DNA of 64,000 bases from assembly GCA_964006375.1 (NCBI GenBank), contig OZ023265.1, forward strand, positions 165,504,118 to 165,568,117. The letters are read 5' to 3'. The translations under genes were made by a program, and so were the position numbers. Of this stretch, positions 1 to 10,112 are shown one piece after another. Under the pieces are notes generated by a model. It searched no databases. It was not told the origin of the DNA and saw only the letters and a program-made list of their open reading frames with translations. Origin of the DNA: Tillus elongatus. Lineage: Eukaryota > Arthropoda > Insecta > Coleoptera > Cleridae. The stretch's first letter is position 1; each line of letters starts with the position of its first letter.

Positions 1-140
1 GTAATTTCAGTAATTTTCGTTTAGTAGCTTTTTGTTGGAAAACCACTAATGGAAAGATAAAGAATTTTAAGACTTCCTGTTGGTAAAACCGTTTCACAGT
101 TAACACGAACGTGGAGATTTGTGACTTCAGAAGAGTTTGT
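1..140. other. AT-rich sequence, no gene seen
   Basis: No ORF, RNA motif or recognisable repeat boundary is visible in this short edge segment. It leads into a family X block. Confidence 0.4.
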
Positions 141-511
141 TTTCTTTTCTTATATATGCATCACACCGATAAGGCAAAAAATATAGGCTGATTTTTACCA
201 AATTTGGTAAATATCTTCTTTCTGCAAGTGGCTTGGATAAGTTCGTTAGCCAGGAAAGAGGGACCAGCTTTTCCGATAAAATTTTGGGTTTCGTAAAAAA
301 AAAGTTTCTGAAAGTAAGATGACAACCAAATTTAATATCCCGCTTTCTATTAGTGATTTTTTTTAAGTATAATATATACCAAAATTTAGATCTCTAAGGT
401 GAAAGAAAAAAAGTTATAGGCATTTTAATTTTTAGTTAATTTTCGTTGAAAAAATTTTTACAAATGAGCGCGAACTAGGACCTCTAGAACCCATATCCGG
501 AGTCAGTTTTA

Positions 512-514
<3 letters not shown>
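140..514 (+). repeat. Dispersed family X fragment (left of an AT microsatellite)
   Basis: This block contains the phrase series typical of family X: a cacaccgata motif, a gctgatttt..aaatttggta segment, gcttggataagttcgttagc, and aaattttgggttt. The same ordered phrases recur near 9100-9290, 15990-16160, 27770-27940, 29190-29430, 31300-31500 and 52440-52650. It has no coding capacity. Its end at an (AT)n tract matches the position of the microsatellite in other copies. Confidence 0.6.

Positions 515-585
<71 letters not shown>
515..585. repeat. (AT)n microsatellite
   Basis: About 35 uninterrupted TA dinucleotides. It separates family X from the foldback palindrome to the right. Confidence 0.97.
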
Positions 586-589
<4 letters not shown>

Positions 590-965
590 CAAAAAATTGT
601 GGGAAAGCCGTTAGTTGCAAAATAAAACTCTTTATTATATGCCGAGCTTTCGGAATAATTTATTCCTTTCTCAAGGATATAACGTGAGTTTTACTAAACT
701 AATTATTCAATAACAAACATGAAAAAACAAAAAACTTTTTATAAATTTGAGTGACGGTAATAGTGTTATTTATCAAAAAATTTATAAAAAGGTTTCTTTT
801 TGTTTGTTTTTTATGTGTGCTATTGAATAATTAGGTTAGTAAAAGTCACGTAATATCCTTGAGAAAGGAATACATTTTTCTGAAAGCTCGGCATATGATA
901 AAGAGTTTTATTTTGCAACTGACGGTTTTCCCACAATTTTTTGATAAATAACACTATTACCGTCA
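586..965. repeat. Foldback palindrome, arms about 170-180 bp
   Basis: The left arm (about 586-765) reads ttatcaaaaaattgtgggaa, then an aaaactctttat segment and gccgagctttcgg. It reappears reverse-complemented in the right arm (about 785-957). The two arms differ by scattered substitutions and small indels. Each arm contains a hairpin of the form cttgagaaaggaat...ttc followed by GAAAGCTCGGC. This resembles a decayed hammerhead or PLE terminal hairpin, but the CUGAnGA core is missing. The unit has no coding capacity and is flanked on both sides by (AT)n. Confidence 0.8.
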
Positions 966-976
966 CAAAAACTTAA

Positions 977-979
<3 letters not shown>

Positions 980-1065
<86 letters not shown>

Positions 1066-1066
1066 C

Positions 1067-1138
<72 letters not shown>
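980..1138. repeat. (AT)n microsatellite with two acgtac interruptions
   Basis: A long TA tract broken twice by the same acgtacat hexamer-like interruption, near 1031 and 1065. The repeated interruption suggests that the tract grew by duplicating a segment that already carried it. Confidence 0.95.
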
Positions 1139-1140
<2 letters not shown>

Positions 1141-1412
1141 TTTTCCGGGAAAATTTCCAGTTTCCTTTCGAAAAAAATTCCTATCTCAAAAAATAAAAAG
1201 TTATGGTAACCAAATTTAGTAGGTAGGTTTACAATATAAAAAGTAAACTATACACCAAAATTTCGATTTTTTATGTTACAAGAAAAAAAGTTATTTTAAT
1301 TTTTTTGGTGCCCGATCGTTTTTCTTCTGTTACAAAAATTATTTGGTGTCCGATCATTTCTATAAAAATTCACTAACATAACGCACTTGGTGCGTCCAGA
1401 CTTTTTCTATCT
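1139..1412 (+). repeat. Family X fragment ending in an ACGCAGC-type terminus
   Basis: It starts with ggttttccgggaaaatttcc and ccaaatttagtaggtaggttt, which are family X phrases. It ends at about 1367-1412 with aaaattcactaacataacgc followed by a cttggtgcgtccagac motif. That is the terminal motif shared with the small inverted-repeat elements at 51536, 55940 and 63320. Confidence 0.6.
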
Positions 1413-1689
1413 ATCTCAGCTTTATAAGAGTTGTTTTTGTAAAAGTTTGAATTTGACGTTGCTTCGATAGAACAATTTATTTGCATTCTCAAGAAACAAT
1501 GTGTGTCAGGTCAAATTACTTTATATCACAATATTTCTATATGATGAAACTGACGTGTTAGATGAGTTTTTTATCGGTAAATTAACAGAGAAGCGCACAA
1601 TAAAAAAATGCTTACTGGTAATTAGGCCATTGCTGACCTTTTTGCTCATCTAAACTAAGCTACCTTCCACCTTGAGCTCGATCTCAACG
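1413..1689. other. Intergenic, nothing recognised
   Basis: AT-rich DNA with no convincing ORF. It leads into a tRNA-like repeat. Confidence 0.35.
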
Positions 1690-1800
1690 ACGACAGTGAT
1701 TTGAAAAATCATCCGCCGCAGGTGAGTCTCGAACCGTCGACCCCTGTGCCCGTATTGGAAAGTCATCGACTTTCCCGCACGGCCACGGAGGCGCTAAGGG
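1690..1800 (-). repeat. tRNA-like repeat (Ser/Leu-type), probable SINE head
   Basis: Read on the minus strand, it starts GCGCCTCCGTGGCCGTGCGGG, with an A-box-like TGGCCGTGCGGG. About 50 nt later it has GGTTCGAGACT, which fits a B box. An extra long variable arm (gggcacaggggtcgacgg) suggests a class II tRNA ancestor such as Ser or Leu. The acceptor stem does not close cleanly, so a tRNA-derived SINE or tRNA pseudogene is more likely than a working tRNA gene. Confidence 0.5.
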
Positions 1801-2205
1801 CACAATAAGTATATCACTTAGCTTATAGGGAGGCCACTAACCGTTAACTTGGAAGACATTTGTCCCTACATGTGCATATAATGTGCATACCGGTGCAATG
1901 AGCGACAGTGGCGCCCCCTTCACGGTGTCAGCCGGGCGCCTTACACCGGTCACAATATCGCAAGTTCATTGTTCTCTGCTCACATAATGAACACCCCCAA
2001 CCCTCCCTGTTGTTGTATAGTTTGTAATTCGTTGACTTATTGTTGTGTCCTTATAACACACCCCCAACCTTCTCTATATTATGTTCCTGCTACAGACAAA
2101 CTGCAACTGCGTTATAGTTATATATTCGGTTATACAGGAGGCCTTAAAATACTATCTGATTCGTTCATCTGGGTAGTTGACTAGTCTTCATCTGTACAAA
2201 GTGAA
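1800..2205. other. Intergenic; no supported gene
   Basis: It contains a small inverted pair, accggtg near 1889 and acaccggt near 1944, around a GC-rich stretch (1908-1940). A 71-codon ORF at 1969-2184 has no recognisable domain and no clear coding bias. No function is assigned. Confidence 0.35.
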
Positions 2206-2408
2206 AAATTTCGGGACGCAGCAAGTGCGTTATACTAGTAAATTTTCATAAGAATTGTACACTATTATTATACGGCATATTACTTAAGTTAATACTTTAA
2301 ACTTACACATACCTTGAAGATGGCTTTTAGAGGTTCTAGTACGAGCACATTTAAAGAATTCTTTCGAAAGTGTTACCATCTATATCTCTCTAAAAATCTC
2401 GTGTTCTA
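2205..2408 (-). repeat. Short family X-related element with an ACGCAGC end
   Basis: It begins cgggacgcagcaagtgcg and ends with agaattctttcgaaagtgtt. The whole block is the reverse complement, with substitutions, of about 50670-50866. That makes it a ~200-bp dispersed element with one ACGCAGC-type terminus. It is non-coding. Confidence 0.6.
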
Positions 2409-3362
2409 ACTTTTTTTTCAACAACACACCACAAGGGCCCACAACCTAACTAATATCGTACCGTGGGTGTCGACAAGGAGGAAAGAGGCAACTTGTTAAT
2501 TCTGGACTTGAAGGTTTGGAGGTTCAGAGGAGAAGGAAAAACATGTGCCGGCAAGGAATTCCACAACTTGGAAGTCCTCGGGACAAAAGAGCGGGCATAA
2601 CAAGATGTTTTATGTCTGGTGACCGGGACAGTAAAAGGGTGCATTCGCTCTGTTCGCTCAGCAGGTGAAGTAACAACTGAAGAAAACTCCTCTGGGCAGT
2701 GCTCGTGTAGATATCTATTAAAGAGAGAGAGAGGTCACCAAATGCACGTCAGTGGGCAAGGGATGGCAGCCTTTGGGTGAGGGTAGCGTCACCGATGAGA
2801 CGTATAGCTCTCTTCTGAATAGACTACAGGATAGCGAGTGTAGAAGCGGCAGCGGCACCCCAGATGTGGGAGCAGTATTTGAGGTTTGGCCTCATTTGTG
2901 AAGTATAAAAGGCATAGAGATTAGCTGGTGAAAAGTATTTGCGAGCCCGGAAGAAAAAAACTAAATTTCTGTGCAGCCGCTTCTGCAATTGATGTGCCAA
3001 TTGAGATTTCGATCCACAGAAATGCCAACAAGTGAAAATGACTCATTGCTTTGAATAACTTGCTTGTTCATTGTGATGGGTCTAGGGCTGCTGTAGCTCT
3101 TATATGAGATAGAAAGCAAGACTAAGATTTGGTGGAGTTGAATTGTACAAGGTTTCTACTTCCCCAGTCTAATATTTTAGGGGAAATCCACAAAGACAGA
3201 ACCTTCCATGAGTCTGCAATCCTCATTCAATTGGGCTAAAGAGACAGGCTTAGAATATTGTACATTTGAGTGGAGGGTGCTGTCATCCGCGTAACTGTGA
3301 ACTGAGTTGGATGTGCTAGAGAGGAGATCATTGATGTCGAGAAGAAACAAAGTAGGGGCTAA
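2409..3362 (-). mobile_element. LINE copy A (jockey/CR1-like), 5'-truncated 3' part
   Basis: The minus strand encodes the reverse transcriptase motif C segment (SYADDSTLHS at about 3287-3316) and then the C-terminal region ending KLWNSLPAHVFPS and FKSRINKLPLSSLST. The reading frame is broken by indels between these parts. The conserved 3' end, the reverse complement of tagtta..gttgttgaa, lies at about 2409-2460. Similarity to the other copies stops at about 3362 inside motif B, so the copy is strongly 5'-truncated, as is usual for target-primed insertion. It cannot make an active enzyme. Confidence 0.88.
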
Positions 3363-3744
3363 CCCCCTGTGAGAAAAATGCCCAAAATTCAATTTTCTAT
3401 TAAGTTAAAAAATTTAATTTTGCTATATCTGTAGATAGTGTAAGTCTCTTTAAAAAAAACTTGTGTTACAAATTTCATTAGTTACAAAAGATATTCAGAA
3501 GGAAACTTAATTCATATTTAGAAAAGTAAAGTATCTGCCAAACTGTATACTTAGTAGTTATTTTTCCTTATAAATCGCCAGAATGATTTCGTTTTAGTCA
3601 ACCTAATCAAACCAGTTTTTTTAATTACCAACAATAACAAAATGTCTGCTGAAAATTATAATATCAGACTCAAAGGTGACAAAGATATTCAGCAGTCTTA
3701 AACAAAAATGAAATCTTGTTCAAAATGTATGAAATCTGTGTAGT
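3363..3744. other. Intergenic, nothing recognised
   Basis: AT-rich sequence between LINE A and the ribozyme-bearing repeat. No ORF or repeat boundary stands out. Confidence 0.35.
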
Positions 3745-3779
3745 ATTTAAGGCTAGATGCATTCTTGTCACAATTAGAA

Positions 3780-3820
3780 CCGTAGACAGTTTTCGCTCTA
3801 ATTAGAGCTCTTCAGTACGG
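3780..3820 (-). ncRNA. Hammerhead ribozyme sequence, copy 1
   Basis: On the minus strand the order is stem I CCGUA (3820-3816), core CUGAAGA (3815-3809), stem II GCUC-UAAUUA-GAGC (3808-3795), core GAAA (3794-3791), a short stem III, GUC (3787-3785), and the closing stem I UACGG (3784-3780). Stems I and II pair perfectly. Stem III is weakened: it reads AACUGU where the sister copies read ACCGGU. Cleavage would fall 3' of C3785. The core fits the CUGANGA/GAAA/NUH consensus. Confidence 0.75.
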
Positions 3821-4095
3821 CATAATAATTTTAACGAAAATACACCCATAAAGTAATACGGCTATGGTAGCCAGCCTTTCAACACTGAGTGGTAAGACAT
3901 AAATCAACGTGCCGCCACTTAGTTACGGAACCAAGTAGTATGTTTTCACGCCAGCTCCAAATATCACAAAGTGTTAAAAAATAGAGACTGTATACAACCA
4001 ACTAACAATTTAGTAAATTGTCGGCACTGACCCATTTATACCCTAATACAGGGACAAAGTATGTAGGGCTAGATGCATTCTCGCCACAATTAGAA

Positions 4096-4135
4096 CCTAG
4101 GACCGGTTTGGTCTAATTAGAGCTCGTCAGTACGG
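4096..4135 (-). ncRNA. Hammerhead ribozyme sequence, copy 2 (decayed)
   Basis: It has CCGUA, CUGACGA and GCUCUAAUUAGA as in copy 1, then ACC in place of GCG before AAAC, and CGGUC. One deletion plus a substitution breaks the join between stem II and the GAAA core, and the closing stem I reads CUAGG. Stem III (ACCGGU) is self-complementary and intact. It is expected to be inactive as it stands. Confidence 0.65.
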
Positions 4136-4320
4136 CATACTAATTGTAGCGAAAATACACCTATAAAGTAATAGGGCTATGGTAGTCAGCCTTTCAACAC
4201 TAAGTGAGTGGCAACTAGGTGGCGGCACGTTGCTCCGTTTCTTACCACTCACTTAGTGTTGGAAGGCTGGCTACCATAGCCGTATTACTTCATAGATGTA
4301 TTTTCGCTAAAATTAGTATG

Positions 4321-4361
4321 CCCTACTAACGAGCTCGAATTAGAGCGAAACCGGTCTACGG
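4321..4361 (+). ncRNA. Hammerhead ribozyme sequence, copy 3
   Basis: Plus strand: CCCUA, then CUAACGA (4326-4332, the G5 position changed to A), stem II GCUC-GAAUUA-GAGC (4333-4346), GAAA (4347-4350), CCG, GUC (4354-4356) and UACGG. Everything except G5 and one stem I pair matches the hammerhead consensus. It lies in the inverted unit, so its transcript would be antisense to copies 1 and 2. Confidence 0.65.
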
Positions 4362-4559
4362 TTCTAATTGTGGCGACAATGCATCTAGCCTTACATACTT
4401 TGTCCCTCTATATTAGGGTAGAAATGGGCCAGGGCTGACAATTTACTAAATTGTTGGTTGTAGACAGTCTCTATTTTCTAACACTTTGTGTTATTTGGAG
4501 CTGGCGTGACAACATATTACTTGGTTCCGCAACTAGATGGCGGCACGTTGCTTCGTGTC

Positions 4560-4710
4560 TTATCACTAACTTACTGTGCACTATTGTTTCTCCATAAGAA
4601 AATTTACTAATAGAGAGGTAACGATGGTAAGACTTTCGGAAAACATTTTCAAATGAGCGCAAATTGGGGCCCCTAGAACACAAATCCAAGGTCCAATTGA
4701 ATTTTTACTT

Positions 4711-4713
<3 letters not shown>
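4560..4713 (+). repeat. Family Z/X leader before an AT tract
   Basis: Its 'tagagaggtaacg.tggta.gactt' phrase recurs at 47938-47968, just before another AT tract. The segment from 4650 (tcaaatgagcgcaaattggg, ctagaacacaaatcc) matches the dispersed family X flank that precedes or follows (AT)n at 9400, 27160, 32030 and 45590. Confidence 0.5.

Positions 4714-4796
<83 letters not shown>
4714..4796. repeat. (AT)n microsatellite with GTAT tail
   Basis: About 35 AT units followed by three gtat units. It marks the left edge of a family Z copy. Confidence 0.97.
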
Positions 4797-4797
<1 letters not shown>

Positions 4798-5215
4798 CTA
4801 GCGATAACCCAAAAAATACCCGACTGATTTGAACTAAACTTGGCACATATATTCATTCGTATTAAGACCGCGGACAAGTTCATAAATCAGCCAAAACAGA
4901 CATTTTTTCCTCCAAAAGTATATTTTTGAAAGTATTAGAGTAACTGGAATGATATTTTACATGCGGCTAGAAATAGTGTAATTAAGCAATTGAGTAACTT
5001 GGTTCACAATATTTAGTTTTTTCCACAAATTAAAAATAAAACCTGAGACACATGCGTTGAAACGACGTAGTGGTTAAATTCCAATGCCTGACAGACAGAG
5101 TAGTTATTTGCCATGCGTAGATTGAATCATACAACAGGTATAAACCATACATCAACGGTAACCAAACTTAATAAATACCAGGCATAAAACATACTACCCG
5201 AACCAACAATCGTGA
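4797..5215 (+). repeat. Dispersed family Z, copy 1
   Basis: Non-coding block with ordered phrases: aacttggcacatatattc, accgcgg.c.agttc, tttttgaaagtattagagta, gtaacttggttcacaa, gtgcgtagattgaatcatac (as gcgtagattgaatcatacaa) and ggcataaaacatactacccg. The same order is seen at 48060-48482, and a middle part at 47240-47450. An (AT)n tract precedes all three. No terminal repeats or ORF are seen, so the class is unknown. Confidence 0.7.
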
Positions 5216-5252
5216 AATCTCGGTCACAAATATCGCAAATAACAGACATGAA

Positions 5253-6125
<873 letters not shown>

Positions 6126-6129
6126 AACA

Positions 6130-6551
6130 AGATTTAAGGAATATATAACAGTATTAGATAAAATCCACATACGTAGCTAGAAATCAAACGTAGCTACACA
6201 CATTCACAACAGAAAACACGAAAAACCAGATATCAACCAATTACAACTAATAAAACCTACTAAAGACCACACATAATGGAAATCTGGGAACAATACTACA
6301 TTCAGAAAACAAACAATAAGAAACAATTAATCCCAGAACAAATCCAAGTACAAACATTTAAACAAAACTTAATAAAAGCCATAAAAATTGACAAATTATC
6401 ATACCACAATAACGTAAACAGTAAACCGATGCAATCGACACAAACCGATAACACAGCCAATCAAACAATTGTAGACCGACCAATAGAAGCTCAATACGCA
6501 GACGTCACGTACAATTTTAAACATAGACCACACCAGAACGATCAGAGTTAG
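6130..6551 (+). pseudogene. PLE-C: C-terminal part of a Penelope GIY-YIG protein
   Basis: In one frame, upstream sequence reads ATHIHNRKHEKPDINQLQLI. After a frame change, the ORF at 6276 begins MEIWEQYYIQKTNNKKQLI and ends in two stop codons at 6549-6554. The pattern of His-rich region, xLIK, W-E-x-x-Y-I and a short basic tail matches the end of GIY-YIG domains of Penelope-like retroelements. PLE-A here has the equivalent VARHIWDNNHHVDKDN and ESVYIAKYS. The catalytic GIY-YIG pair itself is missing upstream, so this is a 5'-truncated copy. It belongs to a different lineage from PLE-A and PLE-B. Confidence 0.6.
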
Positions 6552-6553
6552 TA

Positions 6554-6598
6554 GCGTGCTGATGATGAACCAGGACGGTTCGAAACTGCAGTCTACGT
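6554..6598 (+). ncRNA. Hammerhead ribozyme just after the PLE-C stop codon
   Basis: Stem I is GCGUG (6554-6558) pairing with UACGU (6594-6598). The core CUGAUGA spans 6559-6565. One U is unpaired, then stem II is GAACC (6567-6571), loop AGGAC, GGUUC (6577-6581). The core GAAA spans 6582-6585. Stem III and loop read C-UGCA-G, followed by the cleavage triplet GUC (6591-6593). All invariant core positions are present. Stem III with its loop (ACUGCAGU) is self-complementary, which favours a dimeric form. Hammerheads in PLE terminal repeats are known, and this copy looks intact. Confidence 0.85.
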
Positions 6599-6635
6599 CA
6601 ACAAAATAAAAATCACAGAAAGTACAGCAAGCAAA

Positions 6636-6654
6636 CAAATAAATAAATAAATAA

Positions 6655-6741
<87 letters not shown>
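6636..6741. repeat. (AAAT)n-(AT)n compound microsatellite
   Basis: Six AAAT units run into about 40 AT units directly downstream of the PLE-C end. This could be a grown 3' tail of that insertion. Confidence 0.95.
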
Positions 6742-6744
<3 letters not shown>

Positions 6745-7010
6745 CATGAAAAGTCAATACACACTAAGTGCGTTAGTTAGTGTTTTATTACCATAGAACT
6801 TCAATTTTCATTTTGGCAAAGGTTTCTCTTAAGGCCACGTGTGCCAAATTTAATTTAATTATTGATTTTTTGATTATTGAAGGATACAAATCTTTGTAAA
6901 CTCGTTAAGGGTATTTACAAAAAAATATATACTTGCTAAGTTTGGTCAAGTCGGTTAATTAATTGTAGTTATAACCATTTTAATTATTTTACTCGTTTAA
7001 ATACATATAT
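6742..7010. other. Intergenic, family-X-like phrases only
   Basis: No ORF. Short phrases such as actaagtgcgttag and gccaaatttaatt resemble family X, but no clear boundary can be drawn. Confidence 0.35.
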
Positions 7011-7065
7011 GCGTGCTATACATACCTACATATACACGCTGGTGGAGCAGTTATCACGGGAGGAG

Positions 7066-7106
7066 ACGTAGACCGGTTTCGTCATTCTTTGAACTCTTCA
7101 GTCTGC
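7066..7106 (-). ncRNA. Hammerhead-like sequence, weakened stems
   Basis: On the minus strand: CUGAAGA (7101-7095), a stem II of only three pairs (GUU/GAC around CAAAGAAU), GAAA (7080-7077), CCG and GUC (7073-7071). The core and the self-complementary ACCGGU stem III are intact, but stem I pairs poorly. Confidence 0.5.
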
Positions 7107-7325
7107 GATACTCATGCTCTAACAACATGTTGTGGAGAATAGCACGAAGCGTCACTTTTCGTTCTGTAACTGTTTTATGCTTTAATAACAGTTTCTATAT
7201 ACACACAGTACAGCAAAAATAGCTGTGGGAAGAGAAACTATATCCGTCACAAAACCAGAGATGGTACTTCGCGTTATTCTCTTGTGTAGTATATGCCAGT
7301 GCCGACTGGTTGGAACTCATAGGTG

Positions 7326-7368
7326 CGGTATACTGAAGAGTCAAGGAAGGACGAAACCGGTCTACGCT
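7326..7368 (+). ncRNA. Hammerhead-like sequence, inverted partner
   Basis: Plus strand: CUGAAGA (7333-7339), stem II GUC/GAC with a 7-nt loop (7340-7352), GAAA (7353-7356), CCG, GUC (7360-7362). Stem I (GUAUA with UACGC) has one mismatch and one wobble. Core complete; stem quality moderate. Confidence 0.55.
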
Positions 7369-7592
7369 TCCTGCTATAGATCCTACCGCAAGTCCCTCCA
7401 GGACTGAAGTGATTGTGGCTAGCCTGTGGTGTGATTCAAGGCTAGTCCTGGTTTTAGCAAGGGGAGTTGTTATTTTCGCTCGCTAGTTTCTTCACACAGC
7501 TTCCTTCTTGCTATACTTCGTGTACTTGGAAGATTTTGTGGAAGCGTAGAACTGTTACAAAACCAGAAAAGGCGGGTCGCGCTATTTTCTAC

Positions 7593-7989
<397 letters not shown>

Positions 7990-7990
<1 letters not shown>

Positions 7991-8140
7991 AAAAAGTTCG
8001 GAATGCAGCGAGTGCGTTACGATAGTGAATGTTCATTAAATGTTTCAAATTTCAAAAACTCAATTTTTTATAAACTTAGAAAGTTGCATTTTGGCATGTA
8101 GTAAGGTCTTTCCCCAGGCAATATATCCATCAAATTTTAT
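7990..8140 (+). repeat. ACGCAGC-type element fragment
   Basis: gttcggaatgcagcgagtgc, then gtgaatgttcattaaatgtt and aactcaattttttataaact, match the start of the block at 9560 and of the element at 55940. Only one terminus is present. Confidence 0.6.
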
Positions 8141-8216
8141 TAAAAGATATTCGTAGGAGCCGAAACGTCTAGTTTTAATAAATTCTGGACGCGGTTCACC
8201 CCGAGAATCAGGTATG

Positions 8217-8217
<1 letters not shown>
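8141..8217 (-). repeat. PLE-B terminal fragment
   Basis: On the minus strand it reads gaaccgcgtccagaatttat and gacgtttcggctcc, matching the 3' end of PLE-B at 45728-45772 and part of 28037-28075. It is cut off by (AT)n. Confidence 0.65.
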
Positions 8218-8302
<85 letters not shown>

Positions 8303-8310
8303 ATATATAT
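8218..8310. repeat. (AT)n-(GT)n compound microsatellite
   Basis: About 33 AT units followed by about nine GT units and more AT. Confidence 0.97.
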
Positions 8311-8538
8311 AAACATATAAACTCTCACCATCGGTACCTCTATTAGTGATTTTAAAATGACAAAGATGAGGTATACGGATAGAAACGGGAATAAAAGCGC
8401 AAGCACTAAAAAAAGTAAGAAGAGCGAGATGCCTACTAAAAAAAATTGAGACGAGAAAGGCAAAACTTTTTGTACATATTCTGAGACATGGGTAATAGCT
8501 TTCTGGCAACGTTATTTGAAGGACGCTAATCAGGAAAA

Positions 8539-9301
8539 AAGTCTGGACGCAGCAAATGCTTTATGGTAAAAAAAAATTGTATCACCAACGACTTATGAGC
8601 CATCCTGTGATTGTAGAAATATTTTTTTCAAGATGTAGCTCAAGACACCCTATAATTATGTCTACATTTTTTTAGTATCTTGTATAATAACGGATATATT
8701 GAGCTTTAATGATTTTCACGAAAATTCGACAAAAATTATATATCATTAAACGATAAAATCTACAGCTAAGATTACTGCTAAAGCATCGGAGAAAGGGTCT
8801 ATTCGAAATGAATTTTTTTTTTATATTTTAGTAAAATGAAAGACAATGATGGGTAAAGCTAAGACTTCACACTTTGTAAAACATTCTTCTTGGGACATTT
8901 TTTTTACCACAGCTTGTATTAGTTTAAGGTTGTTTGCCTAAGTATTGCCAATTTTGACGTTTTAAATCGCGACTTTGACATTTTGACGAAAACCCCACTT
9001 TATTTTTCTTTAAATGACCATAACTTTTTGTCTTTTAACCTACAAAGCTAAATTTTGGTAGGTGATTTACCTATAATGATATTAACTCGCCTACCAAATT
9101 GGTTGCCCTTACTTTGTTATTCCCGGACATATAAATTTTTTTCAAAAGAAAACACAAAATTTTCCGGGAAAACCTGGGCTGATTTTTCTGGCTAACGAAC
9201 TTATCCAAGCCACTTGCAAAGGAAATGTATTCACCAAATTTAATAAAAATCGGCCCATCATTTTTTGAGTTCCCGGTATGATACATACATACATACACAC
9301 T

Positions 9302-9303
<2 letters not shown>
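8539..9303 (+). repeat. Dispersed family X, long copy
   Basis: It starts with gtctggacgcagcaaatgc, then runs in order through atcaccaacgacttatgagc, gacaccctataattatg, atcttgtataataacggata, catcggagaaagggtctatt, aaaatgaaagacaatgatgg, ttgccaattttgacgtttta, accataactttttgtctttt and cttatccaagccacttgcaa. It ends at (AT)n. The same order recurs at 51862-52660 and 26990-27940, and reversed at 31300-32210. There is no ORF longer than chance. It is probably a large non-autonomous DNA element of unknown superfamily. Confidence 0.75.

Positions 9304-9385
<82 letters not shown>
9304..9385. repeat. (AT)n microsatellite inside family X
   Basis: About 40 AT units at the fixed microsatellite position of family X. 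Confidence 0.97.
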
Positions 9386-9388
<3 letters not shown>

Positions 9389-9920
9389 ACATAAAAATTG
9401 AAACTAACCCCGGATATGTGTTCTAGGGGACCAAGTTAGCGCTCATTTGAAGAAATTTTTTCAAAATTCAAAAGTTGGGATCCCCTCATTAGTAAATTTT
9501 TTAAAGAAAGTTCACTAAAAGGTGTATCAAAAGGAAAATTTTAACAAAGCTGGTCCCATTAAAAAGGTCGGGACGCAAAAAGTGCGTTATGGTAGTGAAT
9601 TTTCATTAAATGTTTCAAATTTGAATAACTAAATTTTCTATAAACTTAGAAAGTTATGTGGTAAGGTCTTTCCTAAGGCAACATATTTGCCAAATTTGAT
9701 TAAAATATCTTTGTAATTTTTGGACATTTTTTTTTTCGAAGGAAAACTCAAAATTTTCCCAGAAAACCTAGTCCGATTTGACTGGATAACAAACTCATCC
9801 AAGCCATTAATAAAAGAAAGGTACTTGCCGAGTTTCAACCAAATCAGTTATTTATTTTTTTGCAGTCTCACCATGATACCTCTATTAATAATTTGTTTTA
9901 AAATAAAAATTTACTAAAAA
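9386..9920 (+). repeat. Family X right flank plus a second ACGCAGC start
   Basis: After the AT tract comes the standard flank: aaattgaaactaaccccgga, ctaggggaccaagttagcgc, catttgaagaaat, ctcattagtaaatttttt. At 9566 an ACGCA-type start (ggtcgggacgcaaaaagtgc) opens another partial copy that continues to about 9920. Confidence 0.65.
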
Positions 9921-9979
9921 CCATGGATAAAGTGACAAAAAGTAAAGTCGAAATGATTTATCTGCAAAATTGTTAATGC

Positions 9980-10112
9980 ACTAAGTGAAGATTGTAACCT
10001 GTGATGAACGCTGATAAGTACACTTGGAGAACCCAAATCACCATCACACAGCTTTTTAAAGACCTGACGATCGTTTCACCAGCAAAATTATCGTCATCAG
10101 AGGATTAAAAAT
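9980..10112 (-). repeat. PLE-A left terminal repeat (inverted relative to the right)
   Basis: Its reverse complement matches 11944-12075 over about 130 bp (cgatcgtcaggtctttaaaa, gatttgggttctcc, agtgtacttatcag). A second, direct copy of part of it follows at 10117-10165. Mixed inverted and direct terminal repeats are typical of PLEs. Confidence 0.75.
10058..10108 (-). ncRNA. Hammerhead ribozyme in PLE-A left repeat
   Basis: Minus strand: CCU of stem I, CUGAUGA (10100-10094), a degenerate stem II, GAAA (10077-10074), C-GAUC-G as stem III/loop, GUC (10068-10066), then AGG closing stem I (10065-10063). The core is perfect and ACGAUCGU is self-complementary. Stem II pairs poorly here, whereas the right-hand copy has a good stem II. 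Confidence 0.7.

Larger units (their letters stand above)
3745..4580. repeat. Retrozyme-like hammerhead repeat units, head to head
   Basis: A ~316-bp unit occurs about 1.5 times in minus orientation (3745-4207; the GAC triplets at 3785 and 4101 are 316 bp apart). It then continues as an inverted copy (about 4208-4580), in which aactag.tggcggcacgttgct repeats at 4209 and 4530 (period about 321). The halves form a palindrome with arms of about 325 bp centred near 4236. Each unit carries a hammerhead ribozyme sequence (listed separately) and no ORF. Non-coding tandem units of 170-400 nt with a type I hammerhead are the hallmark of metazoan retrozymes. A PLE terminal repeat is the alternative. 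Confidence 0.7.
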
